Assembly (NCBI GenBank): GCA_002336035.1
Contig: DDED01000007.1
Coordinates: 1 to 6,110 of the forward strand
DNA from: Cellvibrionales bacterium UBA1963
GTDB lineage: Bacteria; Pseudomonadota; Gammaproteobacteria; Pseudomonadales; UBA7434
Length of the DNA stretch: 6,110 bases
Direction: 5' to 3'
The notes below the pieces were generated by a model that worked only from the letters and a program-made list of their open reading frames with translations, had not been told where the DNA came from and made no database searches. The stretch's first letter is position 1. Each line of letters opens with the position of its first letter. The position numbers were made by a program, and so were the translations under genes. Below are positions 4,876 through 6,110 of this stretch, in pieces.

Positions 4876-5772
4876 ATGTCATTAGATCAGCAAGCTGCCA
4901 GCCAAATCGCCGCCGTATTAACCGAGTCATTGCCCTATATCACGCGTTTTACGGGTAAAACAATCGTGATTAAATACGGTGGTAACGCCATGGTAGAGGA
5001 CGCATTAAAGCAAAATTTTGCGCGAGATATCGTGCTGATGAAGCTGGTGGGCATGAATCCAATCGTTGTTCATGGTGGTGGCCCGCAAATTGGAGCGTTA
5101 CTCGAGCGATTAAACATTGAATCAACATTTATTAACGGTATGAGGGTTACCGATAATGCCACCATGGATGTTGTTGAAATGGTGCTCGGCGGTCAAGTCA
5201 ACAAAGAAATAGTCAGCCTGATTAACCAGCAGGGCGGTCAGGCCATTGGTCTAAGTGGAAAAGACGGAAATTTAATCAAGGCCAGTAAGCTTGCTGTCGA
5301 GCAGGATTCAGCGGCCCTCGCGTCTTCAGAAATCATTGATATTGGTCACGTCGGGCAGGTCGACAAAATTAATGTTGATTTACTTAATCGTCTTACCGCC
5401 AATCATCTTATACCGGTTATCGCCCCTATTGGTGTGGGCATTGATGGCACAACATACAATATTAATGCTGATTTAGTTGCTGGTGAGTTGGCGGCAGTGA
5501 TGGGCGCAGAAAAATTAATGCTATTGACCAATGTGCCTGGCTTACTGAACAAGCAAGGTCAGGTGTTAACAGGCTTAACCGCCTCGAAAGTCGATGAGTT
5601 AATCGCTGACGGTACCATTACAGGCGGTATGCTACCCAAAATAAGTTGTGCACTTCAGGCGGTTAAAGGCGGGGCTAAAAGTGCTCACATTATTGACGGC
5701 ACTGTTCCGCATTCGGTAATACTTGAAATTTTCACCGATCAGGGGGTCGGCACTTTAATCACTAATGGTTGA
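4876..5772 (+). CDS. argB: Acetylglutamate kinase
   Basis: Cytosolic amino-acid kinase that phosphorylates N-acetyl-L-glutamate with ATP, the second step of arginine synthesis. It has 298 residues, close to the roughly 300-residue Pseudomonas enzyme and longer than E. coli ArgB (258). The extra N-terminal helix (about 1-25, ending SLPYITRFTGKT) is the feature of the arginine-inhibited hexameric class, so feedback inhibition is expected. Motifs: KYGGNAM (33-39, nucleotide and phosphate binding, Lys33), HGGGPQI (66-72), GMRVTD with Arg90 (substrate), IGLSGKD (124-130), NINAD (195-199), LLTNVPGL (216-223) and GGMLPK with Lys255. AAAGAG at 4857-4862 is a plausible but rather distant RBS (13 nt). 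An in-frame TAA at 4852 excludes longer starts. It follows algC as in Pseudomonas. No clear intrinsic terminator follows. Confidence 0.98.
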   Translation: MSLDQQAASQIAAVLTESLPYITRFTGKTIVIKYGGNAMVEDALKQNFARDIVLMKLVGMNPIVVHGGGPQIGALLERLNIESTFINGMRVTDNATMDVVEMVLGGQVNKEIVSLINQQGGQAIGLSGKDGNLIKASKLAVEQDSAALASSEIIDIGHVGQVDKINVDLLNRLTANHLIPVIAPIGVGIDGTTYNINADLVAGELAAVMGAEKLMLLTNVPGLLNKQGQVLTGLTASKVDELIADGTITGGMLPKISCALQAVKGGAKSAHIIDGTVPHSVILEIFTDQGVGTLITNG

Positions 5773-6026
5773 ACTTAGTCGCATGGGTTAAAAAAACTTT
5801 TATCAAAATTAATGGTTATTTTTGTTTTTAACTATTTATTAATTTATTTAAAAAAAGGCTTCTATTAAAAAAGAATTAGGAGTATCTTAACCATCTAAAG
5901 CTATGTGAGCGCAAACCAACATAATAAAAAAATATCGCCCTTGTTTTTAATAGCAAACCGTAAAAAGTAAGAGCGAAAGTTTAAAATAGCGCTTTGAGTA
6001 AAGTTTTAATGCGAATAATTTTGCAC

Positions 6027-6043
6027 GATGTCTACAAGACATC
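6027..6043. other. Perfect short hairpin
   Basis: GATGTCT (6027-6033) and AGACATC (6037-6043) are exact inverted repeats with a 3-nt spacer, ACA. No T-run follows on either strand, so it is not a classical terminator. It may be an operator half-site pair or an RNA hairpin. On the minus strand it directly follows the TTGACA/boxA-like element at 6052-6064. Confidence 0.35.
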
Positions 6044-6051
6044 AATGTTTA

Positions 6052-6064
6052 TTGTCAAAGAACC
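6052..6064 (-). promoter_or_regulatory. boxA-like or -35-like element on the minus strand
   Basis: The minus strand reads GGTTCTTTGACAA, agreeing with the E. coli rRNA-leader boxA TGCTCTTTAACAA at 10 of 13 positions. It also contains a perfect -35 hexamer, TTGACA (6053-6058). A -10 for it is poor: TAGACA at an 18-base spacing. No rRNA gene lies downstream on this strand, so a boxA function is doubtful. Confidence 0.2.
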
Positions 6065-6110
6065 GCGGCCACACTAAGGCTAGTAGCTGTGCGGATTTGC
6101 GACGAAAATG

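Larger units (their letters stand above)
5773..6110. other. AT-rich intergenic tail with no recognisable gene
   Basis: This 338-base stretch follows argB and runs to the window edge. Every frame is closed by frequent stops, and no tRNA fold or conserved protein piece was found. Bases 5788-5960 are strongly AT-rich with many A and T tracts. Only an AT-rich, 8-bp, widely spaced pairing (5787-5794 with 5825-5832) could serve as an argB terminator, and it is not convincing. The right part is more balanced in composition and contains a perfect hairpin (6027-6043), a boxA-like or -35-like sequence on the minus strand (6052-6064) and a loose GC-rich inverted repeat (CACA 6070-6073 with TGTG 6088-6091). 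The AT-rich part could be upstream promoter DNA of a gene beyond the edge. Confidence 0.6.

Noticed and set aside
5773..6110. rRNA or tRNA gene suspected from the boxA-like motif
   Set aside because: No 16S start signature, no tRNA cloverleaf and no CCA end are found on either strand.

Overview
The window looks like chromosomal core sequence from a gammaproteobacterium with a mid-range GC content, judged by eye. The evidence is gene content and order. A mutM-rpmG-rpmB block reading left is followed by a radC relic and then by a divergent coaBC (dfp) reading right, which is the order of the enterobacterial mutM/rpmG/rpmB/radC/dfp locus. The continuation coaBC-algC-argB is the order seen in Pseudomonas, where dut normally lies between coaBC and algC. 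The proteins fit this placement: the ribosomal proteins L28 and L33 and the long, N-terminally extended ArgB are of proteobacterial type. No insertion sequence, phage gene, CRISPR array, tRNA or rRNA gene could be recognised.

Layout. Bases 1-138 hold the C-terminal end of a gamma-glutamyltransferase gene reading right. It meets mutM (reading left, 142-957) tail to tail with only 3 bases between the stops. A bidirectional intrinsic terminator (1020-1048) separates mutM from the L33/L28 pair (rpmG 1066-1221, rpmB 1290-1526, both leftward). An extended -10 promoter with a GC-rich discriminator (1661-1689) drives rpmB-rpmG through a leader of about 128 nt that contains hairpins. Bases 1720 to about 2050, possibly to about 2097, are a badly decayed leftward radC, recognisable in pieces but carrying stops, frameshifts, a ruined JAMM metal motif and a large internal deletion. 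Rightward genes follow: coaBC (2108-3325), a phosphomannomutase/phosphoglucomutase (3373-4734) and argB (4876-5772). The last 338 bases are an AT-rich, gene-free tail.

Function. The left half pairs oxidised-base repair (MutM) with two 50S ribosomal proteins. The right half holds biosynthetic enzymes: phosphopantothenate to 4'-phosphopantetheine for coenzyme A (CoaBC), hexose-phosphate isomerisation for surface polysaccharide (AlgC type) and the second step of arginine synthesis (ArgB). They share a neighbourhood rather than a pathway.

No new biological system is evident. The most notable observations are the radC relic, unnoticed if one looks only at open frames, with its neighbour's promoter preserved; the absence of dut from its usual place; and several candidate RNA structures in the rpmB leader, the rpmB-rpmG spacer and the algC-argB spacer.
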